A stretch of DNA of 64,000 bases from NCBI RefSeq assembly GCF_003003995.1, contig NZ_PVWF01000005.1, forward strand, positions 1 to 64,000. The letters run 5' to 3'. The position numbers and the translations under genes were made by a program. Of this stretch, positions 1-8,970 are shown one piece after another. A model generated the notes under the pieces. It was not told the DNA's origin, made no database searches, and saw only the letters and a list, made by a program, of their open reading frames with translations. Within the stretch, counting starts at the first letter, position 1, and each line of letters opens with the position of its first letter. Source of the DNA: Pleurocapsa sp. CCALA 161 (GTDB taxonomy: Bacteria > Cyanobacteriota > Cyanobacteriia > Cyanobacteriales > Xenococcaceae).

Positions 1-77
1 GAAACAGAAACCTAAGTCGTGAGTCTTAGGAATCCCCCACTATATCGGTACTCCGATTAGTGGCGGGAGGATGTCAA
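1..77 (+). mobile_element. IS200/IS605-family right end with TnpB omega-RNA scaffold (element cut by window edge)
   Basis: Two consecutive hairpins are visible: CCTAAG/CTTAGG (11-16 with 25-30, 8-nt loop) and a longer, slightly imperfect one from about 34 to 66 with arms CCCACTA..ATCGG and CCGAT-TAGTGG. The second starts after GAATCC and ends in GGGAGGATGTCAA (65-77). The layout GAATCyCC-hairpin-GGGAGnnTGTCAA is the usual right end of tnpB-carrying IS200/IS605 elements in cyanobacteria and is also the 3' scaffold of the TnpB guide RNA. The junction with the flanking gene falls cleanly after position 77. The transposase or tnpB gene lies outside the window. The assignment rests on motif memory, not on a search. 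Confidence 0.75.
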
Positions 78-242
78 CATTGCCTCTGTATATTGATTTT
101 CCGCTTCCAGATAGGCAATGACTTCAGGATTTTCGCGATCGCGCAACCAGTGGTAACTATCCAGCCGCTCATCTCCATGAATCGAGTGAGTATGTGACTG
201 TTTGGGGGCGATGGGAGGAGAAAATTGCTCTTGCTCAGTCAT
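57..242 (-). pseudogene. Prolyl oligopeptidase (S9A, PtrB-like), N-terminal fragment cut off by the IS element
   Basis: Only about 56 residues of genuine protein remain (codons from 242 down to 78). The stretch ERLDSYHWLRDRENPEV followed by AYLEAENQYTEAM is the start of the beta-propeller region of oligopeptidase B and related S9A serine peptidases, which normally run to about 690 residues and carry a C-terminal Ser-Asp-His triad. After the Met codon at 80-78 the frame enters the inserted element, adds LTSSRH and stops at 59-57. The catalytic domain is therefore separated from this start, and the gene is presumably inactive unless the element excises. The 3' part would lie left of the window. 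Confidence 0.8.
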
Positions 243-332
243 TTGATCGAGTTTTGAATTTTACGAGTTCAATGCGTTCAAGTTTTAAGTTTTAGTTTAG
301 CTTTTTAGCTCTTTAACCCTAAACAAGCTGAT

Positions 333-1157
333 TTATGGACGATAGAGCCACAGGGGTAAACCATTAGTGGACAGTTCAAACTGAAGTTCATCGATCGCCA
401 TCCCAATACCTGACTTAGTTTGACTGCGACCAGGAATAAAACGATTAATAAAGGGCTTCGGTTCTTCAATATTAAAACATTCTGTTTTATCAGGGTCTAA
501 ACCTGCTAATTCTGCTGCCCAACGACGGGCATCTTCTTCTGTACCTAAACGGTCTACTAAACCCAATTCTAGAGCCTGTTCTCCCGTAAATACTCGACCA
601 TCAGCAAAGCTTCGCACTGTCTCTTCCTCTAATCCTCGTCCTTTAGCAACGGTTGCCACAAACTGACTATAGCTCACGTCAATCAGCTGCTGGAGAATTT
701 GTTCTTCTGCTGCGGTAGTTTGGCGATCGAACGCCAAAATATCTTTATATGGGCCAGACTTAATTACTTTGAAAGAGACTCCTACTTTATCCAACAGACG
801 TTCTAAATTGTTACCTCGCAGGATAACGCCAATACTGCCTGTGATTGTGCCTGGATTAGAAACAATATGCTTTGCGCCAACACCAATATATACTCCACCA
901 GAGGCAGAAATGTTACCAAAGCTAGCAACTACCTTAACGTTTTTATCTGACTGTAGCCGTTGTAGAGCGGTAAAGATCTCATGAGAATCGGTTACTGTTC
1001 CCCCTGGAGAATCTATACGTAATAGTAGGGCGGGAAACTTTTTTTCTTCAATGGTTTTAAAAGCTTTAAGAACTTGCTTGCGAGTTTCCGAAGCGATCGC
1101 ACCAGTGACTTCAATGCGCGCAATTTGTTTTTTAGTTTTGTTAAACGGCCAAATCAT
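333..1157 (-). CDS. sppA: Signal peptide peptidase SppA, short form (peptidase S49)
   Basis: A 274-residue S49 peptidase that degrades cleaved signal peptides in the membrane or periplasm. Visible motifs are RIDSPGG (47-53, oxyanion region), SASGGVYIG with the presumed nucleophile Ser86, the stretch NPGTITGSIGVI, and the GPYKDI segment that carries the general-base lysine. This is the single-domain bacterial type; the N-terminal hydrophobic anchor is weak (starts MIWPFNKTKK). It is transcribed towards the interrupted oligopeptidase gene, about 90 bp away, so the two may once have formed a proteolysis pair. The spacer to the next gene on the right (1158-1416) holds that gene's terminator. Confidence 0.92.
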   Translation of the reverse strand: MIWPFNKTKKQIARIEVTGAIASETRKQVLKAFKTIEEKKFPALLLRIDSPGGTVTDSHEIFTALQRLQSDKNVKVVASFGNISASGGVYIGVGAKHIVSNPGTITGSIGVILRGNNLERLLDKVGVSFKVIKSGPYKDILAFDRQTTAAEEQILQQLIDVSYSQFVATVAKGRGLEEETVRSFADGRVFTGEQALELGLVDRLGTEEDARRWAAELAGLDPDKTECFNIEEPKPFINRFIPGRSQTKSGIGMAIDELQFELSTNGLPLWLYRP

Positions 1158-1337
1158 TAAATAATATCTGCTGTGTATAGTCAGGAATAATCCCTAATTA
1201 AAGGTAGCTGACATTTTATATATTTGTATCAACTGTAACTTACTTCTCGTTAAATTTTAACCGATTGCGATCGGCAAATTATTATAGATTGATTCAAGCA
1301 AATTACTAAAACCATATTTTGTGGCTCAAATAACAGA

Positions 1338-1372
1338 AAGTCCGTACCGATTAATCTATTCAGTACGGACTT
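1338..1372 (-). terminator. Rho-independent terminator after the RND pump gene
   Basis: A perfect 10-bp inverted repeat, AAGTCCGTAC (1338-1347) and GTACGGACTT (1363-1372), with a 15-nt loop. Read on the minus strand it lies about 45 bp after the pump stop codon and is followed by TTCTGTTATTT, a moderate U-tract. Confidence 0.7.
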
Positions 1373-1416
1373 GGGAGATTTAAACAACTAATAGTTGTCT
1401 TTACAGACGTTACTGC

Positions 1417-4400
1417 CTAGGAATTTTGACCAGATCGATCTAGCTTGTAGTTACTTGTCAGTTCTGCTTCAGAATTTTCCCTAGCTGGCACGCGACCATT
1501 ATCAGAATCGTTTGACTTGCCATGACCAGAACTGCCTGAGCCTTTATCTTTTTTGATTAGAGATTCAAGACTTTTGATCATGATATAAAGAGAAGGGACG
1601 ATAAATAAACCAATGACCGTTGTAACCAGCATTCCCCCAAACACTGCCGTTCCTAGTGACCAACGGCTTGATGCACCTGCACCAGTAGCAACTAGCAAAG
1701 GATAAAAACCAACTAAACTAGAGATGGCAGTCATCAAAATGGGGCGAAAACGTTCTTGTCCTGCCTTAATTGCTGCTCTAACAATATTTAGTCCCTGTTC
1801 TCTTAGTTGATTAGCATATTCCACAATTAAAATTGCGTTTTTACTAGCTAACCCAATCAACATTACTAACCCTACCTGAACATAAACATCGTTATTGATG
1901 ATCGGCCAAACACTGCCAGCTTGAAAAATATTTGCTCTAATCCAAATAGCCGCGATCGCTCCCAATACCGCCAGAGGCACAGTAAGGATAATAATAAATG
2001 GGTCTACATAGCTTTCGTATTGAGCAGCTAAGACTAGAAACGCCATTAATAAGCCCAAACCAAAGATCAAGACCGACTGTCCTCCAGAGGATTTTTCTTC
2101 TAAGGCTGTACCAGTCCATTCATAACCCAAACTGCTTGGTAAAGTTTGTGTCGCCACCTCTTCCATTGCTTGAATTGCCTGTCCTGTACTAAAGCCAGGA
2201 GCAGGAGTACCTTGAATGTTAATTGAGCGGAAAAGATTATAGTGGGTAATAGTTTGAGGCCCAGTGAATTCTTTCAGTTCAACCAGAGTTCCCAAGGAAA
2301 CTAACTGATCGTTAGCAGAACTTACATACAGTTTGTTGATATCTTGAGGATTAGCGCGAAAATTACTGTCTGCCTGGACATAAACGCGGTATTGTCTTTG
2401 TTCAAGGACAAAGTCATTAACATATCTCGAACCCAAATAAGATTGTAGGGTATCAAAAATATCGTCAACGTTAATTCCCAAGGCTTTAGCGCGATCGCGA
2501 TTTACCGATACTTCAATTTGAGGAGTATTAGCAGCAAATTGGGTGAAGACGTTGGCAAGTTCTGGTCTTTGGCTAGCAGCAGCAATTACATTGTTGGCAT
2601 TTTCTACCAGCGCTGAAATCGGTAAGCCAATTCGATCTTGTAATTGGAATTCAAAACCACCAAAGGTGCTTAAACCCCTGACAGGAGGAGCATTAACCGC
2701 CAAAGCTCTTGCCCCTGTAATACTTTGGAAAGAAGCATTAAGACGACCCAAAATTGCATAAACTGACTGTTCTGTGTCCCGTCTTTCGTCCCAAGGCTTG
2801 AGTTTGGTAAAAGCAAAACCACGATTACTGCCGTTACCGTCAAAACCAAAACCGCTCAGGGCAAAATAACTTTCAACATCTTCTACCTCGCCGAGCTTGT
2901 TTCCTATCTGTTCCATGATGTCTTGGGTGTAGTTGAGGGATACACCATCGGGAGCTTGAACAATGGTAAAGAAATAACCCTGATCCTCTTCAGGAATAAA
3001 ACCTGTAGGAATTGAGTTATACAAAAAGTAGGTAAACAAAACCAAGGCAGTAAAGGCCGCCAAAACAAAAGGACGAACAATTTTTTTCGCCAAGAAAGTA
3101 ATCGCTTGGGTATATTTATCAATAATCCAGCTAAATACTTGATTAAATTTGTTAAAAAACTTGCCTAAAATATTTCGCTCTCTGTTTGGGTTGGCAGGAC
3201 GTAATAACAGACCTGCCATCGCAGGAGAGAAAGACAGGGCGTTAAAAGTAGATAAAGCGATCGCAAACACGATTGTTAGAGAAAATTGCTTGAAAATTAC
3301 CCCTGTCGACCCAGGAAAGAAAGATACAGGAATAAACACCGCAGCTAGAACTAAAGATGTCGCAATTACTGCTCCGCTCAACTCATCCATGGTGTCCATA
3401 GCAGCCAGACGAGGCTTCATCCCCCGTTCCACTTTAGTGGCGATCGCTTCTACCACCACAATGGCATCATCTACTACTACCCCTGTAGACAGTACCATCG
3501 CAAATAAAGTCAAGGTATTAATTTGAAATCCGAAGATATTCAAAAAGGTAAACGCGCCAACTAGAGATACAGGAATAGCGATCGCTGGAATTAGGGTAGT
3601 CCGCCAGTCTTGCAGAAAGATAAATAGAATTAAAACTACTAGTAAAACTGCTTGAACTAGGGTAATTACCACTTCCTTTAAAGACACCTGCACGAACTCT
3701 GTCGCATCCAAAGCAATTTGGTAATTCATGCCTGGGGGAAAAGCCTGAGATAATTCGGCGATCGCTTCTTTAACTGCCGTGCCAACTTCTAGAGCATTAC
3801 TTCCAGGTAACTGAAATATCCCCATCCCCACAGCAGGGTCACCTTTGAACTTGGCGGAGGTATCGTAATTTTCGGCCCCTAATTCTGCACGCCCAACATC
3901 TTTGAGCTTAATTAAATTACCTTCTTCTCCTGTAGCGACTACTAGATTTTCAAATTCTTCAACGCTCTCTAATCTACTGTTAGCACGGAGAGTAAACTCA
4001 AACTTTTGCTCCTGGGGAGAAGGTTGTTGACCAATTTTACCTGCACCTACTTGAATGTTCTGTTCTTCTAAAGCATTTACTACCGTATCTGCACCAAGAT
4101 TGCGAGCTGCCAAAGCATCAGGATTAAGCCAGAGACGCATGGCATATTTTCTCTCACCAAAAATAACTGCCTGTCCTACCCCTTCAATTCGTTTAACCTG
4201 GTCGAGTAGATAAAGATCGAGATAGTTACTCAAAAACAGATCGTCATATTCTCCATTCTCGGCAAAAAAAGCAATCCCCAATAACAAGTCTGGGGAAGAT
4301 TTCTGTACAGTTACGCCTGTTTGTTGGACAGCACTGGGTAATTGAGGATCCGCTAGAGCAACTCGGTTTTGTACATTGACTTGTGCAATATCACGATCTA

Positions 4401-4704
4401 CATCTGGAGGAAAGGAAACGACAATGTTGCTAACGCCATCATTACTAGTATTAGAGGAGATATAACTCATATTCTCCACCCCGTTTACTTCTCGTTCAAT
4501 GACGCTAGTAACGTTGGTTTCGGCAGTTTCTGCATCGGCTCCGATGTAGCTAGAAGTTACTTCTACCTGGATTGGCGCAATTTGTGGTAGCTGAGAGATA
4601 GGCAACATCGGAATGCTGATCACTCCAACTAGCACCGTAATGATAGAAATTACTGTCGTTAATACCGGTCTTTTGATGAAAGTATTAGCAATACTAAGAA
4701 GCAT
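1417..4704 (-). CDS. RND efflux pump, HAE1/AcrB family inner-membrane transporter
   Basis: A 1095-residue protein with the AcrB architecture: an N-terminal helix (FIKRPVLTTVISI), two large periplasmic loops and twelve predicted membrane spans. The proton-relay acids are present in TM4 (VVVDDAIVVVEA) and the partner lysine in TM10 (ASKNAILIVEYA), so it should be a functional proton-driven exporter of lipophilic drugs or toxic metabolites. The C-terminal 50 residues are hydrophilic and Ser/Asp/Gly-rich. The membrane-fusion gene lies 101 bp upstream on the same strand, forming an adaptor-pump operon; no TolC-type outer-membrane factor is nearby, so that part must be supplied from elsewhere. The substrate is unknown. 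Confidence 0.93.
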   Translation of the reverse strand: MLLSIANTFIKRPVLTTVISIITVLVGVISIPMLPISQLPQIAPIQVEVTSSYIGADAETAETNVTSVIEREVNGVENMSYISSNTSNDGVSNIVVSFPPDVDRDIAQVNVQNRVALADPQLPSAVQQTGVTVQKSSPDLLLGIAFFAENGEYDDLFLSNYLDLYLLDQVKRIEGVGQAVIFGERKYAMRLWLNPDALAARNLGADTVVNALEEQNIQVGAGKIGQQPSPQEQKFEFTLRANSRLESVEEFENLVVATGEEGNLIKLKDVGRAELGAENYDTSAKFKGDPAVGMGIFQLPGSNALEVGTAVKEAIAELSQAFPPGMNYQIALDATEFVQVSLKEVVITLVQAVLLVVLILFIFLQDWRTTLIPAIAIPVSLVGAFTFLNIFGFQINTLTLFAMVLSTGVVVDDAIVVVEAIATKVERGMKPRLAAMDTMDELSGAVIATSLVLAAVFIPVSFFPGSTGVIFKQFSLTIVFAIALSTFNALSFSPAMAGLLLRPANPNRERNILGKFFNKFNQVFSWIIDKYTQAITFLAKKIVRPFVLAAFTALVLFTYFLYNSIPTGFIPEEDQGYFFTIVQAPDGVSLNYTQDIMEQIGNKLGEVEDVESYFALSGFGFDGNGSNRGFAFTKLKPWDERRDTEQSVYAILGRLNASFQSITGARALAVNAPPVRGLSTFGGFEFQLQDRIGLPISALVENANNVIAAASQRPELANVFTQFAANTPQIEVSVNRDRAKALGINVDDIFDTLQSYLGSRYVNDFVLEQRQYRVYVQADSNFRANPQDINKLYVSSANDQLVSLGTLVELKEFTGPQTITHYNLFRSINIQGTPAPGFSTGQAIQAMEEVATQTLPSSLGYEWTGTALEEKSSGGQSVLIFGLGLLMAFLVLAAQYESYVDPFIIILTVPLAVLGAIAAIWIRANIFQAGSVWPIINNDVYVQVGLVMLIGLASKNAILIVEYANQLREQGLNIVRAAIKAGQERFRPILMTAISSLVGFYPLLVATGAGASSRWSLGTAVFGGMLVTTVIGLFIVPSLYIMIKSLESLIKKDKGSGSSGHGKSNDSDNGRVPARENSEAELTSNYKLDRSGQNS

Positions 4705-4805
4705 GATTTTTTAGGTAGAACAAGGTTACTAGGTACTTAGGACAAAATTAAATTCAACAGAACATCTATGATCTTGTAGCCTTTTTTTATTCATCTGCTT
4801 CTTGC

Positions 4806-6155
4806 TCACTGGTCATTGATACTACTCACTGATTCTTTGCTAGGTGCTTGTGTGGTAACAGCAGCACCGTTGGTAAGATTGAGAATGCCAGAGGTAATTA
4901 AGCGATCGCCTTTTTCTAAACCAGAAATAACCTGATAAGACTGACCCTGAATTTCTCCTAATTCAACGGGCTTTTGTTTGGCCACCAGCGCTGTTTTACC
5001 GTCTTTTTGCTTTTGTTCTACGGCTACAAAGACAAAGTTTTTCCCCGCAATCCGCGATACAGCTTCAGTGGGAATGAGCATTCCCGACTCTTCTGACCAA
5101 ATAATTCTAGCTCTAGCGAAACTATCGTCTTTTAGCTTGCCGTTGTTGTTAATCGCTGCCTTAACTAAGATTGCCTGGCTGCTGCGATCTGCTCTGGGAG
5201 AGATAAAATTAATATCACCTTCGGCGATCGCTTTGCCTGTGCTGTCGAGGATTTCTACAGGCAAGCCCATTTTTAGCTTACTTGCCTGTTCGATTGGTAC
5301 GCCTACATTAAGCTGTAGAGTCTCATCCTGAGTAATGCTAGTTATCTGATCTCCTGCTTCTAGATAATCACCAACTTTGGGCTGAATATCACCAACAATG
5401 CCGTCTATAGGGGCAGTAACCCGATTAAAGTCTAAATTATCGGTGGCAATGCCCACTCTGCTTTGCGCCTGATTAAGAGCCGCCTGCTGTCCCGCAATTT
5501 CTGACCTAGCAGAAACTACCCTCTGTTGAGCAGCACTAAGAGCTTTCTGACTAGAATTTAAGGCTGCCTTGAGAGCATCTGCTTGTGCCTTGGCTGCACT
5601 AAGATCTCTAGTGCGATCGTCTAATACCTGCTGAGACTGCGCCCCCTGTTTAACTAAAAATTTAGTTCTCTCTAAATTAGTTTGTGCTAGCTTCAGTTCC
5701 GCTTCTTGTCTGCGCAAATCTGCTTTGCTTTGTTCGACATCTGCTTCGGCACTGGCTACATCAGCCTCAGCGACTCCTAATTCTGCTTCAGCATTGCTCA
5801 CGTTAGATTTTTGAATATTAACTTGAGACTTGGCTGCGTCTACTTCTCCTTGTTCTCGACTGGTTTGTAGTTGCAGGATTAAATCTCCCTGCTTGACTGT
5901 ATCTCCTTCCTGCACGGCAATTTCTGTAATCCTACCGTCAACTCGTGGAGCCAAAGCTACTCTTTGTTTAGCTTCCAATCTACCAACAAATTCTGAACTT
6001 ATTTTGACCTGATTGTTGTCTAAATTTTTGACGGCGACAGGAACGGCAGGTGGTGGAGCTTGTGCTTCTGGCTGTTGTTTACCGCAGCCTGTTAAAACTA
6101 AAAACAACAAGGATGCACCTATGGCTTTGCTGGCGATCGCGCTATTTTTCTTCAT
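4806..6155 (-). CDS. RND efflux periplasmic adaptor (membrane fusion protein) lipoprotein
   Basis: A 449-residue AcrA/MexA-type adaptor linking the RND pump to an outer-membrane channel. It begins with a lipoprotein signal ending in the lipobox VLTGC (Cys24). A biotinyl-lipoyl half-motif follows (RVDGRITEIAVQEGDTVKQG), then an unusually long Ala/Gln/Glu-rich alpha-helical hairpin (about residues 100-230), the second lipoyl half (TAPIDGIVGDIQPKVGDYL) and the beta-barrel/membrane-proximal domains. It is the first gene of the operon with the pump and is divergent from the HxlR-type regulator, which is the usual arrangement for local control. Confidence 0.93.
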   Translation of the reverse strand: MKKNSAIASKAIGASLLFLVLTGCGKQQPEAQAPPPAVPVAVKNLDNNQVKISSEFVGRLEAKQRVALAPRVDGRITEIAVQEGDTVKQGDLILQLQTSREQGEVDAAKSQVNIQKSNVSNAEAELGVAEADVASAEADVEQSKADLRRQEAELKLAQTNLERTKFLVKQGAQSQQVLDDRTRDLSAAKAQADALKAALNSSQKALSAAQQRVVSARSEIAGQQAALNQAQSRVGIATDNLDFNRVTAPIDGIVGDIQPKVGDYLEAGDQITSITQDETLQLNVGVPIEQASKLKMGLPVEILDSTGKAIAEGDINFISPRADRSSQAILVKAAINNNGKLKDDSFARARIIWSEESGMLIPTEAVSRIAGKNFVFVAVEQKQKDGKTALVAKQKPVELGEIQGQSYQVISGLEKGDRLITSGILNLTNGAAVTTQAPSKESVSSINDQ

Positions 6156-6224
6156 AGCAATATAAATAAATAATTAAGGTTGTACCCTTGGTTTATAATA
6201 TGGCGTAGATAGACTCTTTTTTTC

Positions 6225-6237
6225 AAGTAGGTACTTA
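6225..6237. promoter_or_regulatory. Candidate operator between the pump operon and the HxlR regulator
   Basis: AAGTAGGTACTT (6225-6236) is an inverted repeat AAGTA-gg-TACTT, 20 bp before the regulator start and 70 bp before the adaptor start. Its core TAGGTACTTA recurs exactly at 4730-4739, just upstream of the pump gene. HxlR/YodB-type proteins bind short palindromes of this size; the assignment to this regulator is inferred from position. Confidence 0.45.
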
Positions 6238-6256
6238 AAAGTTTCGTAGTTACCTT

Positions 6257-6688
6257 ATGGTTTCCAAAACAGAACCAGAACTTATATTAGATAAAGATTG
6301 TCCCGTACGCCAGGTCATCAATATTGTGGGGGATAAATGGACATTGCCAGTTTTATATGTTCTTAATCAGGGGACAAAAAGGTATAGTGAAATACAGCGA
6401 GAAATTCCTGGCATCTCAAAAAAAATGCTAACTCAGACCTTAAGAAGGCTAGAGTCAGACAATATAATAAAGCGTAAAATCTATCCTGTCGTCCCTCCTA
6501 AGACAGAGTATGCTCTAACCACGTTTGGCAAGCAGCTCATCGAACCGCTGGAAATTTTAGCCAACTGGGCATGGGAGCATCAAGCCGAATTAAAATTAAT
6601 TTGCGATCGCCGAGCGTTGACGGAGTCAAATCGCCGTCAAAAATCGACTGCCAAAAAATTAAAAAATCCTCACAAAAAGACGAATTAA
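6257..6688 (+). CDS. HxlR-family winged-helix transcriptional regulator
   Basis: A 143-residue protein. Residues 14-110 match the HxlR/YodB domain: a conserved Cys15 in DCPVRQVINIVGDKW, then RYSEIQREIPGISKKMLTQTLRRLE as the recognition helix and a beta-wing ending PPKTEYALT. Family members are dimeric repressors or activators, and several use the N-terminal cysteine to sense quinones, aldehydes or disulfide stress. The basic C-terminal tail (about 118-143) is probably disordered. It is divergent from the efflux operon, so it is the likely local regulator; whether it represses or activates cannot be told. Confidence 0.9.
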   Translation: MVSKTEPELILDKDCPVRQVINIVGDKWTLPVLYVLNQGTKRYSEIQREIPGISKKMLTQTLRRLESDNIIKRKIYPVVPPKTEYALTTFGKQLIEPLEILANWAWEHQAELKLICDRRALTESNRRQKSTAKKLKNPHKKTN

Positions 6689-6728
6689 GGTTAGGCTACG
6701 GCTAAGTTTTTGTCTCTTCTCTGTACCC

Positions 6729-7895
6729 ATGAAAATTGGCGCATTAAAATTAATCGATCCCAAGAAAGTTGGTTTATCCGTGATGAATCTCTACATCATC
6801 AAGGAATTGATCTTGCCATTCTTGTTCGGCATGGGCATATTTACATCTTTAGGTTTATCTATTGGCGCAGTCTTTGAATTAATCCGCAAGGTGACGGACT
6901 CAGGACTACATTGGAGCATAGCTGCCAAAATCATGCTCTTGAGAATGCCTGAATTTGTCGTATTTGCTTTTCCGATGTCAATTTTGCTGGCAACTTTGAT
7001 GACCTATAGTCGTCTTTCTAGCGATAGCGAACTCATTGCTTTACGCAGTATTGGTGTAAGCATTTATCGTCTAATCCTGCCAGCGATCGCTTTTAGTTTA
7101 TGTATTGTGGCAACAACTTTTTTGTTCAATAATTTTGTCGCTCCCGCAGCGAGCTATCAGGCTTCATTGACTCTCAAGCAAGCACTGGGAGAAACTCGTG
7201 CCGAATTCGAGACTAAGAATATTCTGTTTCCCGAGTATGCAGAGATTGAAACAGAAAATGGTGAAACTAGAGAAGTATTGACCCGTTTATTCTATGCCGA
7301 AAAATTCAACGGCAAGCAAATGACTAACCTAACGGTATTAGATCGTTCCCGTAGACCAGTTAGTCAAATTGTCGTTGCGCGATCGGCCCAGTGGAATGTC
7401 TTAGAAAATATCTGGGATTTCTATGACGGGACAATTTATTTAATTGGCTCAGATGGAGGCTATAACAATATTGTTCGGTTCGAGCATCAAAAGTTAGCAC
7501 TGCCAAAAGAGGCGCTTGATATCACGCAAACAAGCCGCAATCCTAATGAAATGAACGTTTTCCAGGCAATTGACTATCTTAAATTAATCAGACCTGGTAG
7601 TGATGAACCAAGAATTCGCAAGTGGCAGGTACGAATTCACGAAAAGATTGCCTTGCCGTTTGCCTGTTTAGTATTTGCCATGATCGGTGCAGTACTTGGG
7701 GTTCAACCTCAAGACTCGGGCAAAGCAACTAGCTTTGGTATTTGTCTGGTGCTGATTTTTGGCTATTATTTATTGTCTTTTATCTCTCAATCTTTGGGTA
7801 TTTCAGGAGCTATTCCTCCTTGGTTCGCTGTTTGGTTACCTAATTTAATCTGCTTTGGCGCTGCTACTGGTTTACTGGTCAAAGCAACCGCTTAA
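6729..7895 (+). CDS. LptF/LptG-family (YjgP/YjgQ) permease
   Basis: A 388-residue membrane protein with the permease layout of the lipopolysaccharide export ABC transporter: three N-terminal spans (from IIKELILPFLFGMGIF, including MPEFVVFAFPMSILLATLM), a periplasmic beta-jellyroll of about 170 residues, and three C-terminal spans. Cyanobacteria often have a single YjgP/YjgQ gene that is thought to work with LptB to move LPS to the outer membrane. It follows the HxlR gene by 40 bp but is functionally unrelated. Its TAA stop is the first part of the repeat element that begins at 7895. Confidence 0.88.
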   Translation: MKIGALKLIDPKKVGLSVMNLYIIKELILPFLFGMGIFTSLGLSIGAVFELIRKVTDSGLHWSIAAKIMLLRMPEFVVFAFPMSILLATLMTYSRLSSDSELIALRSIGVSIYRLILPAIAFSLCIVATTFLFNNFVAPAASYQASLTLKQALGETRAEFETKNILFPEYAEIETENGETREVLTRLFYAEKFNGKQMTNLTVLDRSRRPVSQIVVARSAQWNVLENIWDFYDGTIYLIGSDGGYNNIVRFEHQKLALPKEALDITQTSRNPNEMNVFQAIDYLKLIRPGSDEPRIRKWQVRIHEKIALPFACLVFAMIGAVLGVQPQDSGKATSFGICLVLIFGYYLLSFISQSLGISGAIPPWFAVWLPNLICFGAATGLLVKATA

Positions 7896-8022
7896 TATAG
7901 CAGTACTGTTTGATTCATGAAACTACATTGATTGGTTTTTAGGTAGTAGGTAGTAGGTAGTAGGTAGTAGGTAGTAAGTAGTAGGTAGTAGAAATTTTTC
8001 ATTTCATTTAGGATTGCTATAT
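7895..8022. repeat. Dispersed element copy A: ATATAGC/GCTATAT ends around a heptamer tandem repeat
   Basis: ATATAGC (7895-7901) and GCTATAT (8016-8022) bracket 128 bp. Inside, 7941-7991 consists of seven and a bit copies of the heptamer AGGTAGT, one of them altered to AAGTAGT. This fits the short tandemly repeated repetitive (STRR) sequences of cyanobacteria. The element fills the gap between two convergent genes and supplies the last codons of the metallophosphoesterase. Confidence 0.65.
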
Positions 8023-8897
8023 AACAATTCTGATTGAATAGCAAAATTTTGGTTGAGCCAAACTAAAGAAATTGTCTTTACTATTCCTTGGCGCAGGGTT
8101 ACCAGGGAGAAGCTCCGTTTGACATCTTGAGCAGTTTTGACTACACGGGGTACACAGGCAGCATTGAAATACACGGTTTGCTCTCTTACTTCGACTAACT
8201 TTCGCCGTTTACCACGGGGAATTTTCAACTCATGGTGCATGTGTCCGAAAGTGACCAGAGGAATAGATTTACCTGAATTTTGTACTTGAGCGATCGCTTT
8301 GGTTAAGTCAGGATCGCCGTAATCTCCCCCTTCTGCTTTCCAGTCTCGACCACAGATGGATTCTGTCTTTTTGCCTAGACCATCAGGGCCATTATGGGCA
8401 ATAAAAATTAGAGTTTGATAAGCTGTATTTTGCGCAGACTCGACTATTTGCTGAGTGGATTCCTCAAAACTTTTAATGTTGTAGCGATCGCGATAAAACT
8501 GGCTATTTCTCCAGGTAGAGCCACCCCAGCTAAAGGGACGACTACCAACTACTGAAACATCAAACTGAGGAAAATCTAGCTTGCTATACCCGACGTGTGT
8601 TTCGCCTAATAAATCCAGTTGCTGCTGTACTCGATCCTCTTTAGACTTGTCGTAGGGTGCTTTTTGTCTACCCCAGGAAGAAGCACTATACCAAGCATCA
8701 TGATTGCCCATAATTACGGCTTTGGGGATGGGGACTGCGGCAATTTCACGGACTATTTCTACTGCCTCGTTGCCAAAATCTCCCACAAATAGGACTAAAT
8801 CTACCTTGAGGTGCTGCAATGCCAAACTATCTGCCGCTGACCATTGGTCGTGAACATCCCCTACTATCGCGATCGTAATCTCTGACTGCTGGCTCAT
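8004..8897 (-). CDS. Metallophosphoesterase, TIGR04168 family
   Basis: A 297-residue calcineurin-like phosphoesterase with all the metal-binding motifs: GDVHDQW, GDFGNE, GNHDAW, HNGPDG and GHMHHEL. The TIGR04168 family occurs in cyanobacteria and plant plastids; the substrate is not known. The N-terminus (ITIAIVGDVHD) starts directly at the catalytic core, so no targeting sequence is missing. The last few codons run into the repeat element to the left, so the exact C-terminus differs from what the ancestral gene had. Confidence 0.88.
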   Translation of the reverse strand: MSQQSEITIAIVGDVHDQWSAADSLALQHLKVDLVLFVGDFGNEAVEIVREIAAVPIPKAVIMGNHDAWYSASSWGRQKAPYDKSKEDRVQQQLDLLGETHVGYSKLDFPQFDVSVVGSRPFSWGGSTWRNSQFYRDRYNIKSFEESTQQIVESAQNTAYQTLIFIAHNGPDGLGKKTESICGRDWKAEGGDYGDPDLTKAIAQVQNSGKSIPLVTFGHMHHELKIPRGKRRKLVEVREQTVYFNAACVPRVVKTAQDVKRSFSLVTLRQGIVKTISLVWLNQNFAIQSELLYSNPK

Positions 8898-8970
8898 TAA
8901 AACTTGATATCTGGTGCTATGTTGCTACTCTTTACAGATTAATAAAGTGGGTAACATCAATTATTTAATT

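Noticed and set aside
3149-3526. 125-codon open frame opposite the RND pump gene
   Set aside because: It is wholly antisense to a well-conserved part of the pump, is Thr/Ala-rich as expected for a shadow, and has no start signal.
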